DNA of 64,000 bases. Source: Thermotoga petrophila RKU-1. Lineage in GTDB: Bacteria > Thermotogota > Thermotogae > Thermotogales > Thermotogaceae. Made by a program: the position numbers and the translations under genes. The DNA is taken from NCBI RefSeq assembly GCF_000016785.1, contig NC_009486.1, positions 248,001 to 312,000 of the forward strand. The letters run 5' to 3'. The number at the start of each line of letters is the position of its first letter. The first letter of the stretch is position 1. Below the pieces are notes generated by a model. That model worked only from the letters and a program-made list of their open reading frames with translations. It was not told the origin of the DNA and ran no database searches. Positions 33,260-41,033 of the stretch are shown in pieces.

Positions 33260-33440
33260 TCGATTGATGGAGGGTTTATCAATCAAGAGAAGATGCCTAT
33301 CTCTATCAGTTGCTTGAACGACATTTTTGAAACAGGATTGGCTAAGGATGCCTCGGAGGTTATAAAATCATGCTAAATGTTCTACATGTACTATGGCCTG
33401 ATAAGACAGTAAGCATGCATAGAGGGAGGAACTATAAAAA
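33260..33440 (+). other. Short non-coding stretch with possible gene remnants
   Basis: 181 bases with no complete gene. Two short frames are open: one ending in a TAA near 33376, and one from ATG 33371 starting MLNVLHVLWPD, which resembles the first residues of GT4 glycosyltransferases and then breaks. They may be remains of a deleted glycosyltransferase. Confidence 0.3.
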
Positions 33441-34508
33441 ATGTTCTGGTACATTTTTATTTTTCTTGTCATAGCTTCAACATTATTCCTGAGCTATCAA
33501 TATAAGTTTGATAGAAAAACGAGCGTAACTGTAAGATCGCTTCTCTTTATTCTTCTGGTTCTCTTTATAGGTTTGAGACATGAGGTTGGAGGTGACTGGT
33601 TTGGTTATTTAGATTGGTTCCGAAGGGTTTCTTCTGGTGGTTTGACATTGTCTTTTGAAGATATATTCCTCAAGGATTTTGGTTATAACCTTTTCAACTG
33701 GCTATCATCAAAAATTGGATGGGGAATCTACGGGGTTAATCTGCTCTGTGCTTCTATTTTCTTGATAGGTTTGTTTGCCTTCCTTGATTATCTGGGAAAC
33801 GACCGAGGATTCTATCTGGGCCTTCTGGTTTCTTATCCATATCTGATAATGGTTGTGGCAAACGGGTACACAAGACAATCGGTGGCGCTTGGATTGATCA
33901 TGCTGTCATATTCACTGTTTTTGAAAGAAAGGTATATGTCCTCCTTCCTCTGCCAAATGTTGGCTTTTTTCTTTCATAAGACATCTGCGATTGGCTTCAT
34001 AATTTTTCTATTTCATAGAAAAACACTAAAATGGATTCTGCCACTAATTCTGGCGATTCTTGCAATTGCCTTCAGTTTTTTCGGGCAACTTTTCGTCAGG
34101 TACTATGCATTATATGTGGAAAATCCCATGTACTCAGAGGGCGGTACAATAAGGGCTGTAATGAACCTGGTACCGGCTTTGATTTTTATAGTCCTGTTTA
34201 GATACTTTGAAAGAAGATATCCCGACAGCAAGTTCTGGCTGATAATATCTGTTATAGTGTTGATACTATCCATACCAAGTATCCTGAAATTTACATTTGC
34301 CGATAGACTTTTACTGTATTTCTCCATGATACAGCCCCTTGTTTTTGTACGTCTAGAATACGTTTTAAAAGAGATTGAGGTTAAGGCTATGTTGTTTATC
34401 AGTATTATCTTTGTATACTGCCTGGCAATGACTGTATGGTTACTATTTGCTAAGCACGCTCCGTACTGGATACCTTATAAAAATCTTATTTTAAAGCTAT
34501 TAGAATAA
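33441..34508 (+). CDS. EpsG/Wzy-like polysaccharide polymerase
   Basis: 355 residues with about ten membrane helices. The region RSLLFILLVLFIGLRHEVGGDWFGYLDWF near residue 45 and the NGYTRQSVALGLIMLSYSLF block near 145 follow the EpsG family (LRyxvGtDyxxYxxxF, then xRQxxAxxixxxa). Polymerases of this type join lipid-linked repeat units on the outer face of the membrane. AGGGAGG precedes ATG 33441. AT-rich, consistent with acquisition from elsewhere. Confidence 0.82.
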   Translation: MFWYIFIFLVIASTLFLSYQYKFDRKTSVTVRSLLFILLVLFIGLRHEVGGDWFGYLDWFRRVSSGGLTLSFEDIFLKDFGYNLFNWLSSKIGWGIYGVNLLCASIFLIGLFAFLDYLGNDRGFYLGLLVSYPYLIMVVANGYTRQSVALGLIMLSYSLFLKERYMSSFLCQMLAFFFHKTSAIGFIIFLFHRKTLKWILPLILAILAIAFSFFGQLFVRYYALYVENPMYSEGGTIRAVMNLVPALIFIVLFRYFERRYPDSKFWLIISVIVLILSIPSILKFTFADRLLLYFSMIQPLVFVRLEYVLKEIEVKAMLFISIIFVYCLAMTVWLLFAKHAPYWIPYKNLILKLLE

Positions 34509-34717
34509 ACCCAGAACCATTAAGGCAAGAGAGCATCTTGAAATACCGAATAGTTAAAATAGACATAACCTTGCGACAGATAAGAAGATGGGAGAGAACT
34601 TTATCAGTAAATAAAAAGCTACACTATAAAAGAACAGCATCTCAAGGAGGAAAAGATAGAAAGTCTGCTGAGTAATATTTACTTTACCATATTATACGAC
34701 TGAGGTGAAATAAACTT

Positions 34718-35881
34718 ATGATCTATATTTCCACATTCGAAGATCTGGAATTTACACCGGGAGTTCGAAAGAAAATTTACTCACAATCACGATGGTTTGC
34801 CCATTACACTGGCGAAAACACGCATATCATTCTCACGAAGAATCGAGCCACGTTCTGGCAGGTGCTGACGGCCGGTAAAGATATTCTGTTTTCAGAAAAG
34901 CTTTTCGATGTCAACGGCATCTTCGAAAAGAGCCGTTATTACAGAAAACTCCTCGGTGTTCTTCCGAGGTTAACCGCTGACAGTTCTTTGCGGTTCAAGG
35001 TTGCTTACACAAGGACAGTGGTTTACGATAAACACCTTCTCAATCTTCTGACAGCTTTGAAGAAGGAAGGCTTTAAGATCGTTCTGGAAATACCGACGCC
35101 AGCATTTGTAAAAGAGTACATCAACAGCTTTCCAAAAGGCTGGTACAAACTCTTCAATTTCCTGCTCTACCACAAAAAGATATACAGGCTTGCCGATTTA
35201 ATAGTTTCAATAGGTGAAATGTCTCCCGTTTTGAAGGGATTAGAAGATAAGGTACTTGTGATAGGAAACGGTATTGATCTTAACGAAATTCCCGTGATCG
35301 ATCCTCCAAAGTTTGAGAAAGAATTACATCTAATAGGTGTTGCCAACGTTGCATATTGGCACGGCTACGATCGAGTGATAAAAGGGCTTTGGGAGTATTA
35401 CAGGAAAACCCCTGGAAAGAAGGTGTACTTTCACATCGTAGGTGACGGACCGGAACTTCCCAGGCTGAGAAAACTCACCAAAAAACTGGAACTGGAAGAG
35501 TACGTTGTTTTCCATGGACCAAAGCACGGTGAAGAATTAGATAAGATGTTCGAGAAAATGCATGTTGGTATTGGTGCTCTGGGAAACCATAGAAAAAAAC
35601 TATTGACAACTTCAGAACTGAAAATTAGAGAATACTGTGCGAGAGGCATTCCATTCGTCTCTGCAAGTTACGATCCTGATTTTCCCGAAGATTTTCCATT
35701 CTTGCTGAGAATTCCTTCGGATGAGTCACCCGTTGATATCCAGAAAGTGATATCCTTCTACGAAGAGTTGAAAAAGACACATCCTGACTATCCTCTTTTG
35801 ATGAGAAAATACGCGGAAGAGCACCTCAGTTGGGAAATCAAAATGAAACCACTTGTTGAAAGGATCATGGAGATGAGGTGA
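34718..35881 (+). CDS. GT4-like glycosyltransferase
   Basis: 387 residues, a GT-B fold with VIGNGIDLNEIPVIDPP, HLIGVANVAYWHGYDRVIKG and YFHIVGDGPELPRLRKL in the second half, and KIREYCARGIPFVSA replacing the usual E-x7-E block. ATG 34718 with GAGGTG. The 209 bases before it (34509-34717) contain no complete gene. The GC content returns to the genome norm part way through the gene. Four bases separate it from wecB. Confidence 0.82.
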   Translation: MIYISTFEDLEFTPGVRKKIYSQSRWFAHYTGENTHIILTKNRATFWQVLTAGKDILFSEKLFDVNGIFEKSRYYRKLLGVLPRLTADSSLRFKVAYTRTVVYDKHLLNLLTALKKEGFKIVLEIPTPAFVKEYINSFPKGWYKLFNFLLYHKKIYRLADLIVSIGEMSPVLKGLEDKVLVIGNGIDLNEIPVIDPPKFEKELHLIGVANVAYWHGYDRVIKGLWEYYRKTPGKKVYFHIVGDGPELPRLRKLTKKLELEEYVVFHGPKHGEELDKMFEKMHVGIGALGNHRKKLLTTSELKIREYCARGIPFVSASYDPDFPEDFPFLLRIPSDESPVDIQKVISFYEELKKTHPDYPLLMRKYAEEHLSWEIKMKPLVERIMEMR

Positions 35882-35885
35882 TCGA

Positions 35886-36965
35886 ATGAAAGTACTCTCA
35901 CTGGTTGGTGCAAGGCCTCAGATCATAAAAGAGGCGGTGCTTCACAGAAGGTTCAAAGAAAAGGGGATCAAAGAAGTTCTTGTTCACTCCGGACAGCACT
36001 ACGACTACAACATGTCTGACGTGTTCTTTGAGATCCTTCAAATCAGAAAGCCAGACTACAACCTCAACGTGGGATCCGGAACCCACGGTGAAATGACCGG
36101 AAAGATCATGATAGAGTTCGAAAAGGTCCTTTTGAAGGAAAAACCTGATCTTGTTCTGGTTTACGGTGACACCAACACAACCCTTGCTGGTGCGCTCGTG
36201 GCTGCAAAACTCAAAATACCTGTTGCCCACGTTGAAGCGGGTTTGAGGCAACATCCCAAAGACATGCCCGAGGAGATAAACAGGATCGTCACAGATCGAG
36301 TCTCTCAGATTCTTTTCTGTCCAAGCAAACTCGCGGTGAAGAATCTCGAGAGAGAAGGAATCACAGAAGGAGTTTACTTTGTGGGGGATGTGATGTACGA
36401 TCTTTTCCTTAAAATGGAGGATAGATTCAGATACGATGTGTTCGAAAAGCTGGGGCTGAAAGAGAACGAATTCATTCTCGTTACTCTCCACAGGGATTTC
36501 AACGTGGACGATCCAGTGAAGCTGAGAAAGATTTTAGAGCAACTCAAAAGAATCTCCAGAGAGAAGAAAGTAGTCTTTCCCATCCATCCCAGGACGAAAA
36601 ATAGAGTGAAGGAATTCGGCCTCGAAAACCTCCTGGAAGGTATGGTTGTGATAGACCCGGTAGATTATCTGAACCTCATGGGACTCGTAAAAAGGTGTTG
36701 GAAGGTGGTGACAGACAGCGGTGGTCTTCAGAAAGAAGCGTATTTTGCAGGGAAAAGAGCGATAGTCATAATGCCGGACACGGGATGGAGAGAACTCGTT
36801 GAAGCGGGATGGAACAAGCTGGCCAGCGAAGAGAACCTCTTCGACGTGACCATGGAAGAAGACTGTTCAGAATATCCATCAGGACTGTACGGTGACGGAA
36901 ACGCCGCTGGAAAGATCGTTGAGGTGATAGAGGAATGGTTTCGAAGCCTTCGAGGAATTCATTGA
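35886..36965 (+). CDS. wecB: UDP-N-acetylglucosamine 2-epimerase, copy 1
   Basis: 359 residues. It interconverts UDP-GlcNAc and UDP-ManNAc, a precursor for surface glycans. Family blocks: VGARPQIIKEAVLHR, HSGQHYDYNMSD, VYGDTNTTLAGALVAAK, HVEAGLRQHPKDMPEE, TDSGGLQKEAYFAGK and RELVEAGWN. It shares long identical DNA runs with copy 2 at 42245-43303 on the opposite strand, including 71 identical bases at 36252-36322, while the C-terminal third is much more diverged. Last gene of the plus-strand arm of the cluster. Confidence 0.93.
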   Translation: MKVLSLVGARPQIIKEAVLHRRFKEKGIKEVLVHSGQHYDYNMSDVFFEILQIRKPDYNLNVGSGTHGEMTGKIMIEFEKVLLKEKPDLVLVYGDTNTTLAGALVAAKLKIPVAHVEAGLRQHPKDMPEEINRIVTDRVSQILFCPSKLAVKNLEREGITEGVYFVGDVMYDLFLKMEDRFRYDVFEKLGLKENEFILVTLHRDFNVDDPVKLRKILEQLKRISREKKVVFPIHPRTKNRVKEFGLENLLEGMVVIDPVDYLNLMGLVKRCWKVVTDSGGLQKEAYFAGKRAIVIMPDTGWRELVEAGWNKLASEENLFDVTMEEDCSEYPSGLYGDGNAAGKIVEVIEEWFRSLRGIH

Positions 36966-37129
36966 GTCTCTTTGAGTGAAGAAAGAGCGCACAAGTCCCG
37001 GTGATAACACAAACTAAAAAATCCAGAACTACACGAGAAAAACATCCACCCGTGGTTTCAGATACACCCGAGAGTCGTCAGAATCCCTCTAAGGGATTGA
37101 AAGGAAGTCATGAAAAAGCTCTGTCTATG

Positions 37130-37352
37130 CTGTGGAGCGAGAGTGTGAGATGGAGCAGTAAAATGTGGTGAGTACCTGGTTTCGGGAGATCTTGACGATA
37201 CCCTCAGAATCTGAAGAGTCTCTGATGGTAGATTGATCAAAACGTTGAAAGAGCACACAAAAATCGTGAGATCTGTTACCTTTTCACCGAATGGAAAATA
37301 CCTGGCTGTAGGTGATATTTGCGGCACCGTTGAGATCTGGCGTGTTTTATAA
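37130..37352 (+). pseudogene. Decayed WD40-repeat gene remnant
   Basis: From about 37152 one frame reads two WD40-like blades: GEYLVSGDLDDTLRI, then a TGA stop at 37212-37214 where a Trp codon (TGG) is expected, then RVSDGRLIKTLKEHT, SVTFSPNGKYLAVGD and CGTVEIWRVL, ending at TAA 37352. Earlier bases show matching fragments in other frames, so frameshifts exist as well. The rest of 36966-37130 shows nothing I can assign. An intact ancestor would have been a beta-propeller protein. Confidence 0.65.
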
Positions 37353-37353
37353 T
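37348..37353 (+). promoter_or_regulatory. -10 box before the HEPN/MNT pair
   Basis: TATAAT, overlapping the stop codon of the WD40 remnant, 18 bases before the HEPN start. No clear -35 at standard spacing. Confidence 0.4.
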
Positions 37354-37370
37354 AGTTTGAGAAGTCCCCA

Positions 37371-37781
37371 TTGAAAGGTGGTATTGATCTGGAGAGAAGC
37401 AAAGACTGGTTGGATGCGGCAAAAGATGATCTGGAGCATGCAAAACACGATTTGGAGCACGGCTTCTACAACTGGGCATGCTTTTCTTCCCAGCAGGCAG
37501 CAGAAAAAGCCGTGAAAGCTGTGTTCCAGAGAATGGGTGCACAGGCATGGGGATATTCTGTACCGGATTTTCTCGGGGAACTCTCCAGCCGTTTTGAAAT
37601 CCCTGAAGAACTCATGGATTTCGCCCTTGAACTGGACAAAGCCTATATCCCCACCAGGTACCCGGATGCCCTTCCTTCCGGATCTCCCAGAAACAGGTAC
37701 TCCAGAATTGAAGCCGAAAGGCTGGTGGACTATGTCAAAAAGATTGTCAGGTTCTGCGAAGATCTTCTATCCAGAATATGA
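37371..37781 (+). CDS. HEPN-domain protein
   Basis: Up to 136 residues; the start is uncertain (TTG 37371 or a codon just after the AAAGGTGG site at 37374-37381). A four-helix HEPN core is clear: SKDWLDAAKDDLEHAKHDLE, then FYNWACFSSQQAAEKAVKAV, and TRYPDALPSG. The R-x4-6-H ribonuclease motif of toxin HEPNs is missing, so it is more like the substrate-binding or antitoxin-like class; the T. maritima counterpart (TM0613, recalled) has a solved structure. Paired with the MNT gene overlapping its end by about 50 bases. Confidence 0.85.
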   Translation: MKGGIDLERSKDWLDAAKDDLEHAKHDLEHGFYNWACFSSQQAAEKAVKAVFQRMGAQAWGYSVPDFLGELSSRFEIPEELMDFALELDKAYIPTRYPDALPSGSPRNRYSRIEAERLVDYVKKIVRFCEDLLSRI

Positions 37782-38082
37782 TCGGGAAAAGGTCCTGGAG
37801 ATAATCAGAAACTCCCTCCCACAGCTTTTGAAGGTACTTCCTGTAAAGCTTGTTGTGCTTTTTGGCTCTTATGCAAAGGGGAATTTCACCGCCTTCAGCG
37901 ATGTCGATCTTCTTGTCGTGTACGAAGACCCGTTCAGAGAAGACGCTTATAAAATCGTGAAAAGGACCATCAAATTGAAAGGACTGGAACCGCACGTCTA
38001 CTCTCTGAGTGAATACAAACAGATGGAAAAGACCATCTCGAAGATGATCGAGGGTGGAGTGGTTGTTTATAAAGCGTTATAG
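37732..38082 (+). CDS. Minimal nucleotidyltransferase (MNT) of a HEPN/MNT pair
   Basis: 116 residues if translation begins at ATG 37732, inside the HEPN gene; TTG 37744 is the other option. The pol-beta core has LVVLFGSYAKGNFTAFSDVDLLVVYE, the complete GS-x10-DxD signature for metal and nucleotide binding. In known pairs the MNT adds AMP to the HEPN partner and silences it. Since the HEPN here lacks its nuclease motif, the pair may have another role. It ends 6 bases before the first TCGACA array. Confidence 0.85.
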   Translation: MSKRLSGSAKIFYPEYDREKVLEIIRNSLPQLLKVLPVKLVVLFGSYAKGNFTAFSDVDLLVVYEDPFREDAYKIVKRTIKLKGLEPHVYSLSEYKQMEKTISKMIEGGVVVYKAL

Positions 38083-38087
38083 AAATC

Positions 38088-38140
38088 TCGACAACCTCGA
38101 CAAACTCGACAGACATCGAACGGGATCGACAAACCGTCAG
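38088..38140 (+). repeat. TCGACA array A at the 3' end of the AAA+ ATPase gene
   Basis: Four TCGACA units at 38088, 38097, 38106 and 38126 (steps 9, 9, 20). The stretch 38097-38115 (TCGACAAACTCGACAGACA) is identical to 39366-39384 in array B. It overlaps the stop codon of the ATPase gene. Confidence 0.85.
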
Positions 38141-39294
38141 ATCTCCATGTAACTGAACTTTCCAGAGATCCTGTAGCCTTCCTTTTCAACAAGGAGTATC
38201 CGCTTTTGAAGGAGTTGATCCATGACTGAGTACGCCGTTGTTCGCTTGAAGCCCTCTTTCTGAAGTGTTTCTATGATCTTTTCTCTGGAGTAGACAGAAC
38301 CTCTCAGGACTCGAATGGCCTTTTTCTGGTTTTCTGTCAGGTTCAGAGTCAGCCCGGTGTACTCTGATATCGTCCTGTTGATCGTGTTGATCAGATCCTC
38401 TTTACTCAACAGTTCCTTGTGAATGTTGTCGTAGATCGCCTTTGTCAATATCCACAGGCCGTCTCTTGGGTTTCCATCGGAAAAACCGGCCACTATATCG
38501 AGCACTCCGTCTTCGATGAGTTCAATGTAAGATCCAAGCCTTTTGATGATCAACTCTTTGATCTCAAGTTTCTTCAGAGTCTCAACAAAAACGATGTCCG
38601 TGAATATGTTTTCCAGATTTCCTGCTTCGTTCCATCTCAGTCTGTCGGCAGCGTATTCGCGGTATATCGAAAAGGGAAGAGAAAGTATAACGACAAAATC
38701 CTCCATGATGATGAAGTTCTTTATCGAATCTATCACCCTGAGAACGTCTTCCTTCTTCTCCTTGTCCAGTTCGTCTATGATCAGAAGGAATTTTCCCTTT
38801 CTCTGAACCGTCTGTTTTATCAGTTCTCCGAGTTTTTCTCTGGCTTCGAAGAAGTTGAACCTCGGTCTGATCGATTTCTCGTGTGTCAGGCTGGCGTTCA
38901 CACCAAAGGAAACACCAAGGGAAAAGCCCTTTATGGTTGAAACTTCATCCGTTATCCACTTTCTAACCTCTTTTGCAAGATCCGACACTCCCTCCACCTT
39001 CTCCAGGGAAAGCGCCAGACTGTGCAAAAGATCGTAGAGTATGCTCTCCATGGAGTCTCTGAGCGAGATGTTCACCCTGACCGTGAATACTCCTTCCGGG
39101 TTCACGAAGTTGAGTACCGTCGTTTTTCCAATGCCCGTCTCTCCAGAAACACCAACAATCCCAAAAGGTTGATGAAGTGCTATTGAGTTCAGATAGTTTA
39201 TCTCCCTGGCCCTGTTCACCAGGTACTCTGATTCGCCTTCTCTGAGCGGTCTGTCCACCAGAACACTCAAAAGATCGGCCACCGTTTGCTTCAC
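38137..39294 (-). CDS. AAA+ ATPase with C-terminal winged helix (Orc1/Cdc6-like layout)
   Basis: 385 residues from GTG 39294 (GGGGTGA site). Walker A is VSGETGIGKTTVLNF, Walker B KFLLIIDELDKEK; the segment FSDGNPRDGLWIL is a sensor-2-like region (G-N-PR), as in Cdc6/Orc and STAND ATPases. The last 75 residues read as a winged helix (SREKIIETLQKEGFKRTTAYSVMDQLLQKRIL). No membrane segment. The gene is bracketed by two TCGACA arrays with identical spacing, one over its promoter, suggesting the protein binds them and controls itself or marks this locus. Function is unknown. Confidence 0.8.
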   Translation of the reverse strand: MKQTVADLLSVLVDRPLREGESEYLVNRAREINYLNSIALHQPFGIVGVSGETGIGKTTVLNFVNPEGVFTVRVNISLRDSMESILYDLLHSLALSLEKVEGVSDLAKEVRKWITDEVSTIKGFSLGVSFGVNASLTHEKSIRPRFNFFEAREKLGELIKQTVQRKGKFLLIIDELDKEKKEDVLRVIDSIKNFIIMEDFVVILSLPFSIYREYAADRLRWNEAGNLENIFTDIVFVETLKKLEIKELIIKRLGSYIELIEDGVLDIVAGFSDGNPRDGLWILTKAIYDNIHKELLSKEDLINTINRTISEYTGLTLNLTENQKKAIRVLRGSVYSREKIIETLQKEGFKRTTAYSVMDQLLQKRILLVEKEGYRISGKFSYMEI

Positions 39295-39329
39295 AAAATC
39301 ACCCCTGTATTATTTTCTGTTTTGTTTAG

Positions 39330-39335
39330 ATTATA
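39330..39335 (-). promoter_or_regulatory. -10 box of the AAA+ ATPase gene
   Basis: TATAAT on the minus strand (AGTATAATC), 36 bases before the GTG start. Array B begins 22 bases upstream and covers the -35 position, so a bound protein would block the promoter. Confidence 0.6.
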
Positions 39336-39356
39336 CTACAAATTCCTGTTACCGTC

Positions 39357-39408
39357 TCGACACCGTCGACAAACTCGACAGACACCGGACAGGTTCGACA
39401 GACTTCAG
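39357..39408 (+). repeat. TCGACA array B upstream of the AAA+ ATPase gene
   Basis: Four TCGACA units at 39357, 39366, 39375 and 39395 (steps 9, 9, 20), the same spacing and orientation as array A, 1269 bases apart. It shares a 19-base identical core with array A. Confidence 0.85.
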
Positions 39409-39450
39409 AAAAACACTTTCGATGAACGGACTGGTTTCAACTTGTAGGTA

Positions 39451-39508
39451 TTTATCGAATGTAATCGATAAATTCGTACGAGTTTATCGAATGTGTTCGA
39501 TAAATTCG
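39451..39508. repeat. Two palindromic 26-bp iterons
   Basis: Copies at 39451-39476 and 39483-39508 repeat with a 32-bp period, about three helical turns. Each holds the palindrome TTATCGA-N6-TCGATAA and differs from the other only in the middle (TAA or TGT). The remaining bases 39509-39628 hold a 30-codon open fragment ending in WLFLALVEAD with no start codon, perhaps a remnant. Confidence 0.8.
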
Positions 39509-39628
39509 AACGGTTTGGTATAGTTGAAGGGAAATTCTCATCACCCAGGATACCATCTTCAAAGACGAAGGTGTTGTAGGAATTCCCGCATGGCTGTTTC
39601 TGGCCCTGGTGGAGGCTGATTGAGATTT

Positions 39629-41032
39629 TTACCTGTGCAGGTTTTTGAAATGGTTTTTCAGATAGATCATCTCGTCTCTGTAGAGAAGTAAGATAAGAAA
39701 TATCCCTGTGACGGATAGAAGAGGAAAGATCAGGAAATTTTCCAGGAAAGTTCCAAAAAATGCTACCAGTGAGACAACAAGGACACCAGCGTAGATCTTC
39801 TTAAGGTTAAAACCGATCGGATAAAGTTTCTCGGCTATGAGTGTTCTGAGGGTGAAGAAAAGAACATATGAAAGACCTGTGGATATGGCGGCACCTTTTG
39901 CTCCAAGGTATGGAACAAGAAGCTGGTTCCCTGCAAAATTGGCCAGAGCAGAAAGTCCGGTCACGACGATGTGCCAGTACGTCTTTTTCGTGAAGTTTAT
40001 CCCAAGAACCGTTGTCTCTGATACAACATACATGATCGGTTGTAAAATCAGAAAAGGAGCAATGAAAGATGCATTTCTGTAACTTCTGGCAAAGAGCAAG
40101 AAGATCATATCCTTGAAGGAAAGAACAAGAAGACCAAACAAAAATATGGTGAGGCTTACCATTTGATTTGCCTTTTTGAAGAATTCTCTGGAGTCGGGCC
40201 GGGTCTCGAATCTTTCATAAGCGAGCGGAATCCAGAATGTGGTGAAACCTGCCTGAAACAGTTGCATCACAGAGACTATCTTGAAAGCCGCACTGTAGAG
40301 TCCTATCTCTGTAAAATTTGAGTACTGTCTCAGGGAAATTCTGTCTATCGAAGAAAAAAGCCAAAAGAGAAGAGAACTTGGAAGAAGCGGCAAACCGTAC
40401 TTTAGGAACTCTCCTATTTTTTTGAAATTTACCTTCGCGAACTTCCGTGACTCTCTGTCGGTGATAAAACCCAAAACCAGAGCTGATACGTTTCCACAGA
40501 TCTGTCCCCAGACAACAGCATAAAAACTTTTTGAAACGGTCAGAGCAAAAACTATGGTTCCTCCCACGTTTCCAAGAGAATTCACTACATCAAGTATAGA
40601 ATAGAGAACTCCTCTCTTTTGCATTCTGATAGAGAGTTGGTTGAACCTCTGGAAGATGCCCGTCATAAGAGAGATGGAGAAAATAAGTCCTATTCCTTGA
40701 TAGTCTTTTCCGAAAAGAATCAGACTAAGATGAGACTCGAAAAGAATGAAAATAAGGGATACAGAAATACCAAAAGTAAAAGGTAAAAATACACAACTCC
40801 AGAACAACTCATTCCTTTTCTCTTCTTGGTAATAATATCTCACAAAACTCTGATCGAGCCCTGTTAGAGAAACAAGAAGAGCGATGTTATAAACGAGTGT
40901 GAACATGGCTGCTTTTCCGAACTCTTCAGGAACAATCAGATAACTTATGACGGGAGTAGAAAAAAAGCTAACAATAGCACGGATCCATGTGCCAGCAGAA
41001 AACGAAAGGAATCCCTTTATATACTGTTTCAT
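39629..41032 (-). CDS. Wzx-type polysaccharide flippase (MATE/MVF superfamily)
   Basis: 467 residues with about 12-14 membrane helices. Family features: SFSAGTWIRAIVSFFSTPVISYLIVPEEFG at the N-terminus, LTGLDQSFVRYYYQ, and a KYGLPLLPSSLLFWLFSSIDRISL block near residue 205. It moves the undecaprenyl-linked repeat unit across the inner membrane for polymerisation by the EpsG-like protein. Last gene of the minus-strand arm; ATG 41032 lies 1 base from the preceding gene's stop. Confidence 0.9.
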   Translation of the reverse strand: MKQYIKGFLSFSAGTWIRAIVSFFSTPVISYLIVPEEFGKAAMFTLVYNIALLVSLTGLDQSFVRYYYQEEKRNELFWSCVFLPFTFGISVSLIFILFESHLSLILFGKDYQGIGLIFSISLMTGIFQRFNQLSIRMQKRGVLYSILDVVNSLGNVGGTIVFALTVSKSFYAVVWGQICGNVSALVLGFITDRESRKFAKVNFKKIGEFLKYGLPLLPSSLLFWLFSSIDRISLRQYSNFTEIGLYSAAFKIVSVMQLFQAGFTTFWIPLAYERFETRPDSREFFKKANQMVSLTIFLFGLLVLSFKDMIFLLFARSYRNASFIAPFLILQPIMYVVSETTVLGINFTKKTYWHIVVTGLSALANFAGNQLLVPYLGAKGAAISTGLSYVLFFTLRTLIAEKLYPIGFNLKKIYAGVLVVSLVAFFGTFLENFLIFPLLSVTGIFLILLLYRDEMIYLKNHFKNLHR

Positions 41033-41033
41033 T

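Noticed and set aside
34538-34675. Open frame of about 45 codons between the polymerase and a glycosyltransferase
   Set aside because: It begins with TTG, has no ribosome binding site and no recognisable similarity; basic composition fits random AT-rich DNA.
39531-39621. 30-codon open fragment ending WLFLALVEAD
   Set aside because: No start codon and a stop just upstream; too short to call a gene, noted only as a possible remnant.
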